Notes: generated from the sequence alone by a model not told the origin. A stretch of DNA of 64,000 nt from Blasia pusilla (GCA_050084515.1 CM114271.1:63488001-63552000), one strand, 5' to 3'. Positions 22,531 through 36,308 are shown, numbered from the stretch's first letter. Numbers and translations are program-made.

Positions 22531-23923
22531 TTCTGTCTCGCTCCTCCTGTCCCGGTTAGTGTGTGCGTCTAAGACTTACATGAAATGGAACAAATGCATC
22601 AATATCATGATCCAAGTTGGAGACACAGCTTCTATGCAAGGCTGCAACTTAGATTGATCCAATTTTGAGTGCAATTTTTTGGGATGACCTTTGTGATCAA
22701 GGTTATAGGTGGAGAAAGTCTCAGTTTTTCAAATGGACAAACTTGTCCATGGCAGCATGCGGGAAATTTTCCACACTTCCAAATACATCCATCTTGCCCT
22801 GTGAGGCTTATGTAGAAGGAGTGGATGATATAGCTTGTCTATTTTTATGCAAGTGTGATTGTGGTATGTCATGTTCTAGTATTCACTGTATTCTTCACAA
22901 TGGACCTGGCAGAGATAAGAGTTGGACCAACCGAGATTTTTTTTCAGCATGGAGAGGCTCTTGTTTCTCATAGGCATATAGTCGACAAGGAGGAGGTGGA
23001 TCATCCCTTAGTCCTTAGTGAGTGTGCTCAAGACTTCCTCTTTTGATTCATGGTAGGTTACGAATCTTAGCTTGGAAATATACTAGCTATTTCCAACTAT
23101 GGGAAAAAAGTTGGATAAATATTTTTTATACAATATTTTTGGGCATGAAAATGTAATATGAAAAAAATCCTGATTGGATAATTTCATCCAAAAGTGTCCA
23201 AAATGAAATTTTTACCATAAAATGTTATTATTACATATTCATGGCAAGCCCAAAAAATGGACAACTATCATGAGACAACCAGGGAGATACATCACAATTA
23301 TGGAGTTTAATATGTTAGAAACTAAGATAAATAATAGTTTAGATACATTTCCGACCAAATATTTTCTATGATAAAAAATCAAATATGGAAAAACCCCTTA
23401 AAGTTTTTTAAACCTTATTATCTCTCATCTTTTTGAAAGATATTATTTAGACCAACAAGTTAAAATTTCTTTTCAAAAAAAAGTCTAAATTTCCTTTTCT
23501 GAATCAACCAAGCTTGAAAATTTTATGAAAAAAAAATGACTTTTGTAGAAGAAGGGAAAACCATTACAAGTATGAGGCTAAGGAATAGTAGGAAGACTTA
23601 GGAAAATGGTAGGGATATTTTCTTAAACCTAAAAATAATTTTAAGATAAAATTTTTAATAAAAGAGAGACTTGAGAAAAATATGGGAAGTTCCAAAAAAT
23701 TCAATAAATAAATAAATAAATTTTATAGCTTAATATTTATTCTCTCTTTGTCCAATTTTCCCCTTAGCTTAATAAAAGATAACATTAAGAAAATTTCAAG
23801 TATAAAAGGCTTCACTTGTAGCATGGAGAGAGAGCTTGTTAAAGAGACTAATGTAAATAACATGATGATTTGCATATTTTTATTGTTGAATAATGACATG
23901 TTAGTAATTCCTCTCTATAAGGA
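22531..23923. other. Unassigned AT-rich stretch
   Basis: A 102-codon ORF at 22665-22973 is Cys- and Trp-rich but matches nothing that I recognise. The rest has no structure that I can name. Confidence 0.4.
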
Positions 23924-24145
23924 CTAGAAAGGTGCCCGTGTGATGCACGGGAAATAAAAATATGTTTGAAGAGCTTTTGTTAGTGCATAGTCCACGAAGG
24001 GAAGGGATTAATGATGCTCCACACAAATTCAAACTTTTTTCTTGCTGCCCATATAAGGAGAAACATTTTCTTACTGCCAAGTTGCCGCGTGTTAAACAGA
24101 GAGGTATTTGCAAATCAAGAAGGCACTCTCCCATAATAATATAGA
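23924..24145 (-). mobile_element. Short Helitron-like unit sharing the 3' end
   Basis: On the minus strand 24145 begins TCTATATTATTATGG preceded by A, much like the end at 31742, and the unit reaches the hairpin and CTAG at 23924. It could be a complete 222-bp mini-Helitron at an A/T target, or an internal second 5' end of the larger element. Confidence 0.55.
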
Positions 24146-24789
24146 TGTGGTTGCATACATGCATGTATTCGTTTGGTTGTCAAATGAGTAGGAAAGCATA
24201 TTATGTCCCTAATAGGAGACTAAGTGCATGTTGTGGAGTTGGTTCTCTTTCAATGTATTTCTTTCAATACACTTAAATTTGAATTTTTATCACAAGCACA
24301 TTGAGTCCTTGTTTTGGGTTTTGGGTCGGAAGGTGCGTAAGCATTTTCAGACAAGAAACTTCTTCACGAAAGAAGCACCGAAGGCCGAAAATGGCTTTAT
24401 GATTTCCGCGCACGAAGACTTGAAATTTCTTACTTGAGTTTTTCTATGACTTAACTTATCACATATAACAAAGAATACCTCAAACAAATTCCTTTTAATT
24501 ATTTATCTTCTATATCTCTTCCAAAGTAGATTAAAAAAAACTCAAGGATCAACAAAAATCCATAAGGTTGGTTCTCTAGTTTTTATGTTGATAAATAACC
24601 ATTGGAAATGAAGTCCTACGCAAGAATTATAAAGTCTTTTTGTTGAAAAATAATTCCCAATTCATGGAAATCTTAACAACCTTCATTTACGTTCTATAAG
24701 ATAGGAAAAATTAACTAAACCCCTACTTTTCTAACTAAATCTATAACATCCCTACAAAGGCAACAACTTCTCATGTTTGCGTCTTAATT

Positions 24790-27700
24790 TTAAAAGTCAT
24801 CGTCAGAACTATCATCCTCCCCAATATTTTTTGGATCCATACCATCCATGTCAAAAACTTCGTCTTCACCCTCTTCCTATACAGAGTGAGAAAGATTAGA
24901 GAACTCATTGATAATAAAAAAAAACGGATATTAACTTCCATAGAAGTAAAAACCCATACATTAAATATCAACTTCTAACATGTCGTTAAAGGTTTTTATT
25001 CATCTTTTATTTTCTCAAAAGATTATTAAGTATTTTATGATGTATAAAATTATCAAAGAATATACCTACCCAAATATAGCTCTCTCATAATCATAAAGGA
25101 GTAATTTTTCCTCAAACATTATCATTTAGGGACATTTTTCTTCCAAGATTATCGTAGTTTTTTTCCTTTTTATTAACTTTAATCTTAGATTATGAATGGA
25201 AGAAGACTTATAAGAAAGATTAGTGAGAAATTTTTCTCTAATTCCACCTGAAAATAATTTAGTATTCTTTTAATAGGCATCTAGAAGAAAAATGTCCCTA
25301 AATGATAATGACTAAGGAATAATCACTCTTTTATAATAATGAGAGAATGTAATAATTCATTAGTAGATATCTATTATTAGACATCTTGAAAAATAATTTT
25401 AAAATAATGATAGACGTAATAATATCTATACAAGATTTTTTCTATTGTATCATAAGTTCATTTTATGATTATATAATGACTCGTGACATTTTTAAGGATA
25501 GCTAGGTTAAAGTATAGAACAAAGAGATGACATAAATGAAATTATATAGTTTTACTTAACATTCTTGATATTTCATATTTGATTCTATTTTATTATTTGG
25601 ATAAAAAAGAGCACTAACCCCAGAAATGTCAGAGTCGTTGAGAGAAAGTTGAAGAGAGTTTGAAGTTTTGGGTTTCATATCTTCTTCATTTTGTATATTA
25701 ACTGTGATATTAGTGGTATCCCCACATTTTCTAGGTTGGGTTGTTCGCACAGTTTTCTCACAATTTCTTGACAAGTATTGTGGGTTGTTGATCCAATTAT
25801 GAGCTCCCTAAATTACATATGAAAATTAGATAAGCTTAGAAATTCATCACATTACTTTAAATTTATACTCAAAATCTTGAATTTAGACAAAGACAAGTGA
25901 ATAGCTTTACATCTCATAATATTTGAACTTTTATTTTACTTTATTTCAAGTAGAAATAATGATCATGCGTCAATCAAAATTAGTGCTCAAATTAATGATT
26001 TTTTCTTACGTTAATATTGTACTATTCATTGATTTTTTCTCAACATTACATTTTCTAAGGTATTTGCGGGTAATTCTCTACCATTAAAGTTATGATATGC
26101 TAATATAAAAAATGAAAAACGCATCACCTTTACAAGCATTCTATTTGTTGTATTTGATGGTTGAGCTTCCTTGTTGCTTGATGGGTCAAGAATTGATTTG
26201 AATGAACTTCCACCAAACCATTTCCAAAAAAGTTTCCCTTCGTCTGATTCTTCTGAACTTCCTACATTGGCCAAAGAACCATCCACCTCCTCTCCACGAA
26301 GAATACAAAGTTCCTAATTCACTAAGAAAGTGTAAGATCATATGGTTGAATTTGTTCAATACATAGAAATTTACAATGAAGGACACTAAAAGATATTTTC
26401 AACAATTCAAGCCCAAAAAAAATCAAATAATACCCATAAACGAATCTTATGTACTCATAGGGATAGTCATTGGGTTGAGATACCTCTTCATGCAAGCGAC
26501 GTTGAAGACGACGCATTCTTCGATGTGCTTCCTCTAATTTTTCTTGTTCTTCTTGACTATGGCCCTCCATTTGAGACTGTAACCATTTTAGATTACGAAA
26601 CTTCTCTGAATATGTCGCAAATAAGTCACACAAATGCTTTTGCAAAGCTTCATATTTGTCCATGTACGCAGGTCTATCCCAACACAATTGGAAAGTAGAT
26701 GCAATTCAAAATATAAACTAAATACAAATTTGATAGTAATGTCAAGCATGCATAAGATCAAAAGTTAGAATCCAAAGGAGATAATTCAAATTAGAAACCC
26801 AAATGTATATACATACCTCTACCTGAAATAGAGAACTTTCTTGTCTAATAGTTTCTCTAAGGATATGAATACAAATTTACCATACATAAGACATATGTAA
26901 TAAAATTAATCATGCAAATTCAAACTCAAACGTTTATGAAATTTGATAATTTCTTAAATGTTTAAGAAACAATGGATGAAATCTTCAAAGCTCAAAGTAT
27001 TTGCACTAACCGAACATTTTGAAGAGTAGAGAGTCTCTTCTCTATTCTCTCTAGCTCAGATTTCCGCTTTTCAAGCTTGGCTTGCAGGGCAAATTCATCT
27101 CTTTCAGAAGAATTTTTTTCTTGATCATTTGATAAGAGACTTTCCAACATTGCACTAACACCCTCTTTTAGACCGCGTTCAATTTCATCCATATCAGTTT
27201 TGACCATTATTGCTCTCATTCTTGCATCCTGTACATTATGAATAAGAAGAATAACCAAAAGTTGGATTGATTACTATCAATATAGATTGCAACTATTTGT
27301 TAAACTATGAGAAAGTCAACTGAATTGTTGAGGAGTTTTAGATAAGTTTAAATTACATAAACTTGATGGGATATGAGGCATACCTGTAAGATAGGTTCCG
27401 TCTCAAGAATATCATATAATGATGCACCACTCTTTGTGATGTCATTTACTAGAAGCCTTGTTGCCTTCACATCAAATGCTTTTGACGATGGACCTAACTC
27501 ATCCACTTCAATCTACTCCCAATAGATTGTAAATAGAATTTCCATGCACGAAATATGATCACGAGTGAATTATTTCACTAGGATGTAACATTCTAATATA
27601 ATTTAGAAATCTAGAATTAAAGTTTTTATTTATTTATTTTAAATAAAATTACTTTAATAAAGAAGTATTTGGATCTCACTTGATTTCTATTATTTATAAA

Positions 27701-30052
27701 TATAATTTAAATAAATAAAGTCTCATAGTTTGAAGCAATGAAATTTCCAAATGGAAGTTCTTGTAAATATAAAACTCAAAGATAATGACATTATGTCTTG
27801 TTGGTGAGAAACCTGATGAGATATTGTTGCCTTTGTGGCATTGTACAAAAGAAGACCAACTTTTAAAAGTTCCTTCACAGCATACCCATCTCCTGAATAT
27901 AGGCGTCTTAGATTTAACTTTATTCTCGCTCCAGAAAGCTGGGAAAAATACATATTGGATTGATTAGTATATGAGATAGAATTCTCTATCCTTATTTTAA
28001 AATTTAAAATTATATCCACCTATAAAAAAAAATCTCAAGAGTATTTTATTCAACTCAAAAGAATTATTCAAGCATATTCCTAGAATAAGGTCTCACGTAC
28101 AAACTAAGATTTTAATTAAGGGCATGACCCATTGGATAAATAGAGCAAAAATAAAGCGTACATGAAATTTTAGCTTTCCACAAATTTAGATGGATTTTTT
28201 TTTTGAAAGTTATGGAAGTTTGTCAAGCTACTAGTAAAAAAATCTCCTTCAAAGTTTCTAAACATAACAAGTAATATGGCTGCTTAAGTTCTCTTGCATA
28301 AAAAATTTCAATCCATTCGAAAATAGAAGCATCCCTAAGAACTATAAATGTGCTAAATCTGATTTTTAAAAAGAAAAAGAAAATTGGATCCCTAACCTTA
28401 AAAGTCCGGATCATGTCCCTAAGATAGAAATGAATTTAATTCGAAGCATAATTTATTAGAAGGACTTTTTTTTACCAATATCACAAATTAAATATAAAAA
28501 AATTGTACTAGGTTTTTCTTATGAAAAAGATCCTTACTGAAAGGATTCAAGTTAATAATTTTTCTTTGACATTTCCCACTAATTTTAAGAAATAGTGATT
28601 GCATTAAAAATATACTACATACTACATTTTTACTTCTTAGACAATTGATGATTCCAAATTCTAATGAAATATATTAGATTTGTATAATAGTTGGATGATA
28701 AATATTTATAATTATGTATCTCAAGTCAACATGGCAGGTTCTAATGTATATCCCCAATTATGGGAATTTTCTTGAATTTTAATTTTTAATTATAAGAATT
28801 TCAACTTTTGTTCCTAGACCATTACAGTATTAAACCCTCCATGGATATTGATGCATAAGAATTTTTCTTTAATGGAATTTCGAGATTGAACTTAACATAA
28901 CAAATTGTGTAACTCCATACCATGATTTGAGCGGCTTGCTTGAGAAATGCTACACGTCGTGCTTCGATTGATATATCCGTGTCCAAGTTTGCAGTTGGAT
29001 CATATCTATTTGAAAAATGGTATCAATTTCAAAATATCTTTGACTTAGAACCTTAGAGGTAAAATGAGCATAAGGTAAAGGTGTGAATAGGTCATATTAA
29101 AGAAATTTCAATAAAAATTGTATTCATTAATAAAAATTTTCAAATAAAAACTCTAAAAAATTCTATTATTAGATCGGAACTTATACAAACGTTACTAACT
29201 AATCTGATATTATTTTTAACATCCACTCAATGTAAGAACTTTCAGATCACATATTTTTCTTTAAAATGTAAAATATCTATAAAAAAATTCCCTAAAATAT
29301 TCGTTAATTATAGCCTTAATTTCATATATTACATCAAATTTATCCTTCATAAATTTTCTTCCACCAAAATGAATCAAAATAAAAATATTTTAAAGCTATT
29401 TTCAAATGATTGAATTTTGAACATATTTGTGAAGGCTAGCAACTTAACAACAAGGATAGAGAATAATTAAAAAAAACGTTGAAAACCTTTTATCATAGTA
29501 TGAAGATAAGAGAATCTTTTTTTCCTTTAATAAATCTATATTCTATTTTTCTAAACGTAATCTTCAATAGGATAAAACCTTGCTATCAAGATAAGTGAGA
29601 TAAGTTTTTTTTAAACAAGATTGAAATATCGTAGTAGAATTGTAATCCATAAATCATGCATTTGAAATTTAAGCGTACTTTTTTTTCCTTCTTGCTACTA
29701 AATTAGTGGCTAATGTGATATATGAAAAGTATATTCAAAATAAAAAATCCAAAAAACAAAGAAGAAGAAATTTTAAATGAAAATTTTTGCATAAGTATGT
29801 CTTGATAAGTAGAAATCGACATCTTTCTTACAAAAATTGGAAAAGCTAATTTTGCATTATGTAATCCCTAATATAAAATTTTATATATTATCGATCTCAA
29901 AATTTAATTGTATTGGCTATAGAGACTTATATAAATTTACCTCATGATAAGCCAATGGAGGCAATCAGCAACAAGCTCAAAATTAGGCATTCGAAAACTA
30001 TCCATAGATATGGTTTGAGAGTATCCCATAACTTTCATTATTGCAATAAATC
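24790..30052 (-). CDS. CLUAP1: Clusterin-associated protein 1 / intraflagellar transport protein 38 (first exon not found)
   Basis: IFT38 is an IFT-B complex subunit that couples to kinesin-driven transport in cilia and flagella. Nine exons join in phase with GT-AG introns: 30052-29941, 29005-28921, 27938-27813, 27512-27384, 27228-27011, 26673-26484, 26313-26128, 25807-25619, 24876-24790. Encoded in order: [20 protein letters not shown] and [16 protein letters not shown] (N-terminal CH-like part), [32 protein letters not shown], then coiled coil ([34 protein letters not shown]) and an acidic end SSDDDF. These align along the whole animal CLUAP1 from about residue 8. About 440 codons without a stop. 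The initiating exon (MSYRDLR-like) was not located; an in-frame ATG at 30057 is a weak alternative. The gene lies wholly inside Helitron-like ends. Confidence 0.92.
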
Positions 30053-30639
30053 CTTTCATAGCACATAGAAACATTAAGATCAACCAAAAGCAGCCCCATC
30101 TTATATTAATTAAGTAATCAAAATATATGGATGATATAGGTTATATCCTCTCTCGTCTTATTAAAATATTGAACATACAAAACCTAAAATCTAACAAAAT
30201 CGTGTTATAAGTAAGAAATATGATGAACATGCTTGTCACACTATTGTTAAATTCCTCTTATAAGAAGGAAAAACTTGACTACTGTGGTGAACATATAATT
30301 TTCATGGTTAATAAGAACAAATGAGAAGCTATTAAGTGGGCATCCTATTTTGGGAAATTACACAAAGTTAAATTTTATATTAGCAAGTGAGAAAAAGTGG
30401 GAGATGCTAGATTTTATTTTTTATTTTTCAAAGGAAAATTTATATGAATAGCGTTCATAGTGTTATTTACTCCAATATAATGTTGATATTTTCAAAAATA
30501 AAGCTTCTTTCGTCCATTTCGTTTTTTTATGAAACTTGGTTCTCTTGTCTACTCAATTTCTTTCATTTTTTACTTTGCAAAGATTAATTATTCATGATTC
30601 ATAATTGTACTAGATATGTTTTTGTAGATTCACAAAAAA

Positions 30640-30773
30640 TTGAGATGTCAAAGATGGAAGACATGGTGATAATAGTTGTGGGGAGATTCTTACTTCGAAC
30701 ATCTGGGAAGGACATTGTGTCAAAAGAGATAGACCTTGATTTTCACATCAAGAAAATTATGTAAGTAAGCAAT
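30640..30773 (+). other. Exon-like fragment on the strand opposite CLUAP1
   Basis: Open frame IEMSKMEDMVIIVVGRF then LLRTSGKDIVSKEIDLDFHI, preceded by an acceptor-like 'tttttgtag' near 30630 and followed by a perfect donor GTAAGTAAG. It is charged and hydrophobic like real coding sequence amid AT-rich DNA. I do not recognise the protein. It could be a captured gene fragment within the same Helitron. Confidence 0.35.
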
Positions 30774-31742
30774 ATTCATCACTTCATATCATCTCACCAA
30801 CGTTAGATATCATTTTGTTTCCCTGCCAAAGGTTGAAGATGAGGAATTTTTAGAAAAAAAATCACAAAATATATACAACTCCAAAAATGAAAAATCTTGC
30901 TAACTTGTGAATTAATTAAATTTTCTAAGTAAACAAAACAATTTTAAGAAAAATCCCCATAAAAACAGACCTCATGATTAATAGTCTTTCAATACAAACA
31001 AGATTTTAATTACTAGCCTAAATAATTTCTTTCGTCCCTCTTAGTAGGAAAGATACATTTTTTGGTTTGAATCATATTGAAATTCAAAACTCGAAGCTAG
31101 TTTCTATTTACTACAACCAAAAAGAGATGCAATGAATTAATCAAGAACCCTTCTTAATAATGAATCATTTAAATTTTGATTTATTAAATAATTTATTTAT
31201 GAGAATAGAGATATTTTAATTTTATCTATGTAAAAATTCAAGAAACTAGTTTAAAGATATGTGAGTTATTTGTAGTTAAAATATATCAAATTTAGATTGT
31301 ATTTTTTAAGGAAAAAACTTAAATATTATCTTGTATAAAAAGAAATATCCCATGTGTAATATTTTCTCAGAATATTTTTTTTTAAATAGCGAATATTTTT
31401 TATGAATAAAAGACTTAAAGAAGGTTCCATTTATGAGGTTTCAAGTGCCAAATTAACTTCTACCATATTCTCAATAAAATTTGTATATATGAGAATATGT
31501 TTTATACAAATAAGGTGTCCAAGAGATATACTCTTACAAATAGAACGGTAAATATAGAATCAATAGTACATATAAAATAACATGAAAAAAATACATGCTT
31601 ACCAATCATGCAAAAAAAATTCCAAGGGTCTTTTTGAAATTTGAATCAAAGACACTTGTCCAAGTTGTACACATCCAAAATGACACACGTCGTGCAATGC
31701 ATTGTCAACACGTGAGGAGGGGATCTACAATAATAATATAGA

Positions 31743-33389
31743 TGATTCTTTTAACATTCCTCATATCATTATCCATCAACATGAATATCACTCTGACATC
31801 AACAAAAGAAAACACTAGTTCAATTTTTAAACTTATAGGGTTTGTGAGAGTATTATAACAAAGTTCTTAATCAAGATTGCACTTGGACAAAGTCCATGTC
31901 CTCAGACTTATGATCGTCGTAAAGATAGACTTGTTAGTGCGGGTTTGACCGCCCCACACCCCCGTCCTTGCACCCCGCATCCATCTTGCAACCCCCACCA
32001 GCGTCCTTCCTATGTCTTGCCATGTGGGAGAGGCACGTGCAAGGTCCATGCCCACGTGCCTGCATCCCCTTTGGAGTGAACAAGGTACGGGAATTCTTTT
32101 CTTTTCTTTTCAACATGTGTCCGCATAGATGAGGCGTTGGGCACACAGATACTCATCCTCCCTGCAAGCCTCCCACACCCTCTTTGTGCAGGCCAAACAC
32201 GGGCCCATGCACCCTGCTCGAAAGCTCGCGTCCTACCCTAATACCCGCTCACACCCTGCCCGCGTTGAGCGTGTGGCCGACCCACCCCCGCGACTTGTTT
32301 TCTTGCACCCAAGCGTGGCAACTTGGGTACTAGAAAAATCCATGAGCAAAGTGAGATGGCATGTTTGCGGACATTTCCATTTTGGTAAAATCTTGATCCA
32401 AAAATTAATTATTTTAGGATAAGGCTAATATTTCCAAGAAAACATAGAATGATAATCTATTTTTAAAATTCAAATTTTATTAGGATTTTTGTTATTTGAA
32501 AATTATAACCTTATTTCTTTACATCTCCTTAATTTTTTTAAATTATCTTTTTTCACCTTTTCATTCAGGTATCCGTCTCTATTTATTCATTTCAATAAAA
32601 ATATCCAATCCTTGCCCCTTAATTGTAGAAAAACTAAACCCCCACCTATTCATCCTAAAAAAATTAGCTTCTCTTCCTTAATCCCCTTCATGATCTCTAA
32701 TGTACAAATATTTTATTATTTTATTTAAAAATAAACCCCAAAACCCTCCCTCCACCTCCCCTTTTTATTTTGGAAAAAGATAAAAATCCTCACTATACCC
32801 TAATTAAAAAACTCCCATCTTCTTGATTTTTGAAATGGTCACACGCACTCCTCTTCTTTTTAAAGATGATGTGTAATGCACGTGTTTAAAACACCTCATA
32901 AAATGATAATTAACTCAAAAAATATCTCAAGTGTCAATTTAAAATGATTTTATTGATTCACAAGAGAAATGATCTTATTTACTAAAAATTTCAAGTGTGT
33001 CAAAAGAATAGGAATGTGAAAAATAGCACTCGATAGTAATAAAATAGAAATTTTTTATTATACATAAATTTATCTATCTATGTGATTATAAAATACTGCC
33101 TTTCCATTTTACAAACTCATCTTCTCACACTCAACATTTGTAACCACTTAATAAACCAATAAAAATCATTCTAAATTTTTTCTAAATAACATTTGAAAAT
33201 TATGAGAATTAATTTAGGAGGTATACCAGACTCATTAATACATATTTTCTTTCATTTTATACACCTCCATTTAAATCATTAATTGACATTCATTAATGCA
33301 ACTGCATCTCACCGCATAGTTTTAAAATTCTTGACAAAATCCTATATTTTGCTGGCATTATAATTAATTTCATACTTAAGTCTTCTAAC
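31743..33389. other. Unassigned; GC-rich island in AT-rich DNA
   Basis: 31925-32330 is GC-rich, cytosine-biased and rich in 'cacgtgc' and 'ccgcat' words, resembling 17060-17470. 31870-31940 resembles 17780-17900. The shared order suggests remnants of one dispersed repeat. 32400-33389 is AT-rich without recognisable features. Confidence 0.4.
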
Positions 33390-36308
33390 ATGACTTTGCT
33401 CCTCCTCTTCCCACTTTGTACCTTTCATGAGGACCGCCTCCTCGCGAAGGGGTATTTTCACTCAAATAACCCTTCACAAACTCGTATTCCGGTTTTATTT
33501 TTTCGTTTTCTGGACAAAATTCCCAGAGACTCCGTCTTAGAACTCGGCCCTAGACCTAATCGGCCGTGGTTCTCGCGGATGACTTCCTCGTGAAGTTTGC
33601 TAGAGCCCAACGGTTGCATTCCAAACGAACTTCACCGATGTCCATGCGGTTGTGGATTTTCGACAACCAGAATGAAAATTCAACGATCCCCTCTAGGTCG
33701 CGAAGACTATGGGATCCACATCTTTGCTGAACTCTAAACGCCCCGTTTCTACATCCCACAAGTCTGTTTGTTTCTACGCAGTTGGACACATCGCGAAGAC
33801 CATGGGATCCAAATCTTTGCTGAACCCTAAACGCACGCTCCATTTCGAAGTTTCTACGCAATCGGACGCCGATACTCCCTTCATGACACCACACTTTTCT
33901 CTATCAGAAGCAGATGCCAAATTTCCTCCGCCACAATTCTGTCTATCAGGAAGCAAAAACCAACCTTCTTTCGCGCACTTCAGGTGCCCCAATTTTCACT
34001 CTTTGGAACCGAACGCCCGACCTCCTTTGCGTCCTTCAAGCGCACAATTTTCTGTTGGGAACTAACTGGACACCAGATCTCATTTGCAACCCCTAGCGTG
34101 GGATTCCGAGACGGAGTTCTAATGCGATCACTCCCTACGAATTCTACTGTTTCCCCCGCATTTTAATCTCACTCCGATTGAGAGAGATCCGTGTGCATCC
34201 ATCCTACTAACCACCGCAGATTCTGCTCTTCACTCTGACTCTCAGGCCGCGGACTTTCTCAGGGCGGGCTCGTATGTACATTAGAGATCCCCTCGCCAAC
34301 TCCATCTTCAATATTTCGGCACCGCCATATCTGTCTCCACCATGAACGTCCCACAACGTCTGTTTCTGGTTCCCGGAGGAATTTCTCAATGTCCTCACCT
34401 CCAATTCTGCCTTTCCCATCGATATCTCGTCATCTTCTCGTCACTTTCCGCCTTCCCGTCCACATTCTCATTCTCCTTTTCTGCATGTATTATCGACCAT
34501 GAACTTGTCATAACCGACTGTCCTGCCTTAGCCACGACGAAGTCATAACTACCATCTTCGCCGCCACCATGTACTTCACAGCAACTCCTGTTATGTATTC
34601 GTGATTTGCGATACGATCCTTCATGAATTTCAATGGACCTCGCGATCCACCTCCACCGGTTATTTTTTAGGACCTCGTTGCCGACTTCTTCATGAGCCAG
34701 GACTGCCTTTCTATCTGGAGACAGTCCGATTAGGTTAGATTGTATTGACTTGTCACCTTTTAGGGCACGTCCCTTTTTAGGGCCTCATCCCATACATACG
34801 CTTCAAGTCGTGACTTTAGAGAATCGCCAATATTTCTTTACCCAAAACTTTTGGTCCCATTAATGATCCACATCCTCACGACTTCTACATTGGACGTATT
34901 AATAATAGATGTATTTTGCTCTATTATTCAAAGGGGAGTTACTTTGGTCGTAGAAAAGATGCTTGCATGGTCGCCATCACCATGTCACGCCCATGGGATA
35001 AGGCCCTGAAAGTCAAGGTAGAGGGTCACAAGTCCAAAACTTGTATTGACACGTATCTATTAAGGATGCTTCTAGTGTTGAAGGAAGTTACATTAAGAGA
35101 AGACATCGAATAAACGAGGGAAGGGAAAGGAAGATCGGAGGCGCCAAGCTAAATTTTTTGGAAATTTAAAGGTTTAAGTAATGATATGCAAACATAGTTG
35201 CATACCTTCAGGATTCATATTGCCTCATTGGAAATATAGTGATGGTAAACATGACCTGTCCATGGGATCTGGCTCTTAAAGGAGTAAGTCTCTTGGGAGA
35301 GTATACAGTCCAGTAAATTCCTCCAAATCACTTTTGTTTTACCAATGGCCCATAGGCAAAAATTGAAAAGAAAGAAGTTGGTTCACATATATGAGTGTAT
35401 GTAGGTCTAAAAGGCACTCATTAATAAGTGCCCAGGGGACCACCTGCATTAGTTTGCATTGTTATTATTAAAGAAGGATTATTACTTCAATCACATCTCA
35501 TGTAACTTTGGGGTGTTTCCTGCCGAGATTCGTGAGAACTAAGGCTCCTCTCCACACCTTCAGCACCAAGAAATGCATCCTTACAAAAACTGGAGAGTTT
35601 TTCCGACAGCGAAATATTCACTCCAATTTTGGAAATTTTGTGAGAAACAATTTGTTTCGCACATCGTAATTTTCAAAAAAAAATCATATTTGTGTTGGTT
35701 ATTTTCGGAATCTTTCGCCACATCAAAACTTTCTGTAATTCTTACGAAGAATGCCAGCACTAGGCAGAGCCAGGAATTGAACTCATGGGTGAGTGATGCA
35801 TGTCACTATCCCAAGTTTTAGTGCATACCATACAGAGTGTGTGTACTAGTGTAAGCAAGTAGTATGAGAGGAGGAAGATACATCTGATATATATCTACCA
35901 TACCATACAGCATGTTTCTCATTGAGTCAACCACGAAGTTTTTCACCACAGCCCACCTAAGCTAAATTAGGAACTCCGAGGTTGTCAAAAACCAAGGGAG
36001 TGCAACAGCTTTGGTTCATGCATTTGGAGAGCGCTATTGAGACTCGAGCTTCGCCAAAAGGACTGAAGAGAGGAAATTCAGCAGCTGCTCAATTTACACA
36101 ATTACGTGCACTTCGGTTATGTAGAGATTCTTTCAACGTGGCTGCATCATCAATGACTGAGGCATAGGGATGAAAAAAGGAGAACTAGAGACTCCATGGG
36201 ATGAATGTGTATAGAGCCACTTTGACTCGCAGAGTCGGTCGGAAACAAATTAGTGTAAATATGTGAAGTGTACATACTTACAAAAACACCTCTCGCTCCC
36301 CTTCAGAG
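33390..36308. other. Unassigned, with a short tandem duplication
   Basis: 33700-33787 and 33793-33870 are related copies sharing 'cgcgaagac.atgggatcca' and 'atctttgctgaac'. Base composition of 33390-34560 is closer to genic sequence, but no domain or splice-consistent gene model could be made. 34970-35000 and 35240-35275 share 'ccatggga' contexts. Nothing in 35300-36308 is recognised. Confidence 0.35.

Larger units (their letters stand above)
23924..31742 (-). mobile_element. Putative non-autonomous Helitron carrying CLUAP1 exons
   Basis: Helitrons replicate by a rolling-circle-type mechanism, insert between A and T, start with TC and end with a short hairpin followed by CTRR. On the minus strand 31742 begins TCTATATTATTATTG preceded by A. 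The other end has the stem CCCGTG...CACGGG (23951-23935), seven more bases, then CTAG (23927-23924) followed by host T. No Rep/helicase ORF is present, so it would be non-autonomous. Nine exons and eight introns of CLUAP1 lie inside on the same strand. A second 5'-like end at 24145 leaves open that only 23924-24145 is the element. Confidence 0.6.

Noticed and set aside
22665-22973. 102-codon Cys/Trp-rich ORF as a gene
   Set aside because: No motif, no splice context, surrounded by transposon debris; probably chance.
31600-31620. ATG followed by a good donor (ATGATTG then GTAAGC, minus strand) as the missing CLUAP1 first exon
   Set aside because: It fits the phase but encodes nothing like the conserved MSYRDLR start, and it lies in the terminal part of the Helitron.
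33390-34550. Possible gene with several open stretches
   Set aside because: Adjacent open frames do not join through plausible splice sites and show no known domain; left unassigned.
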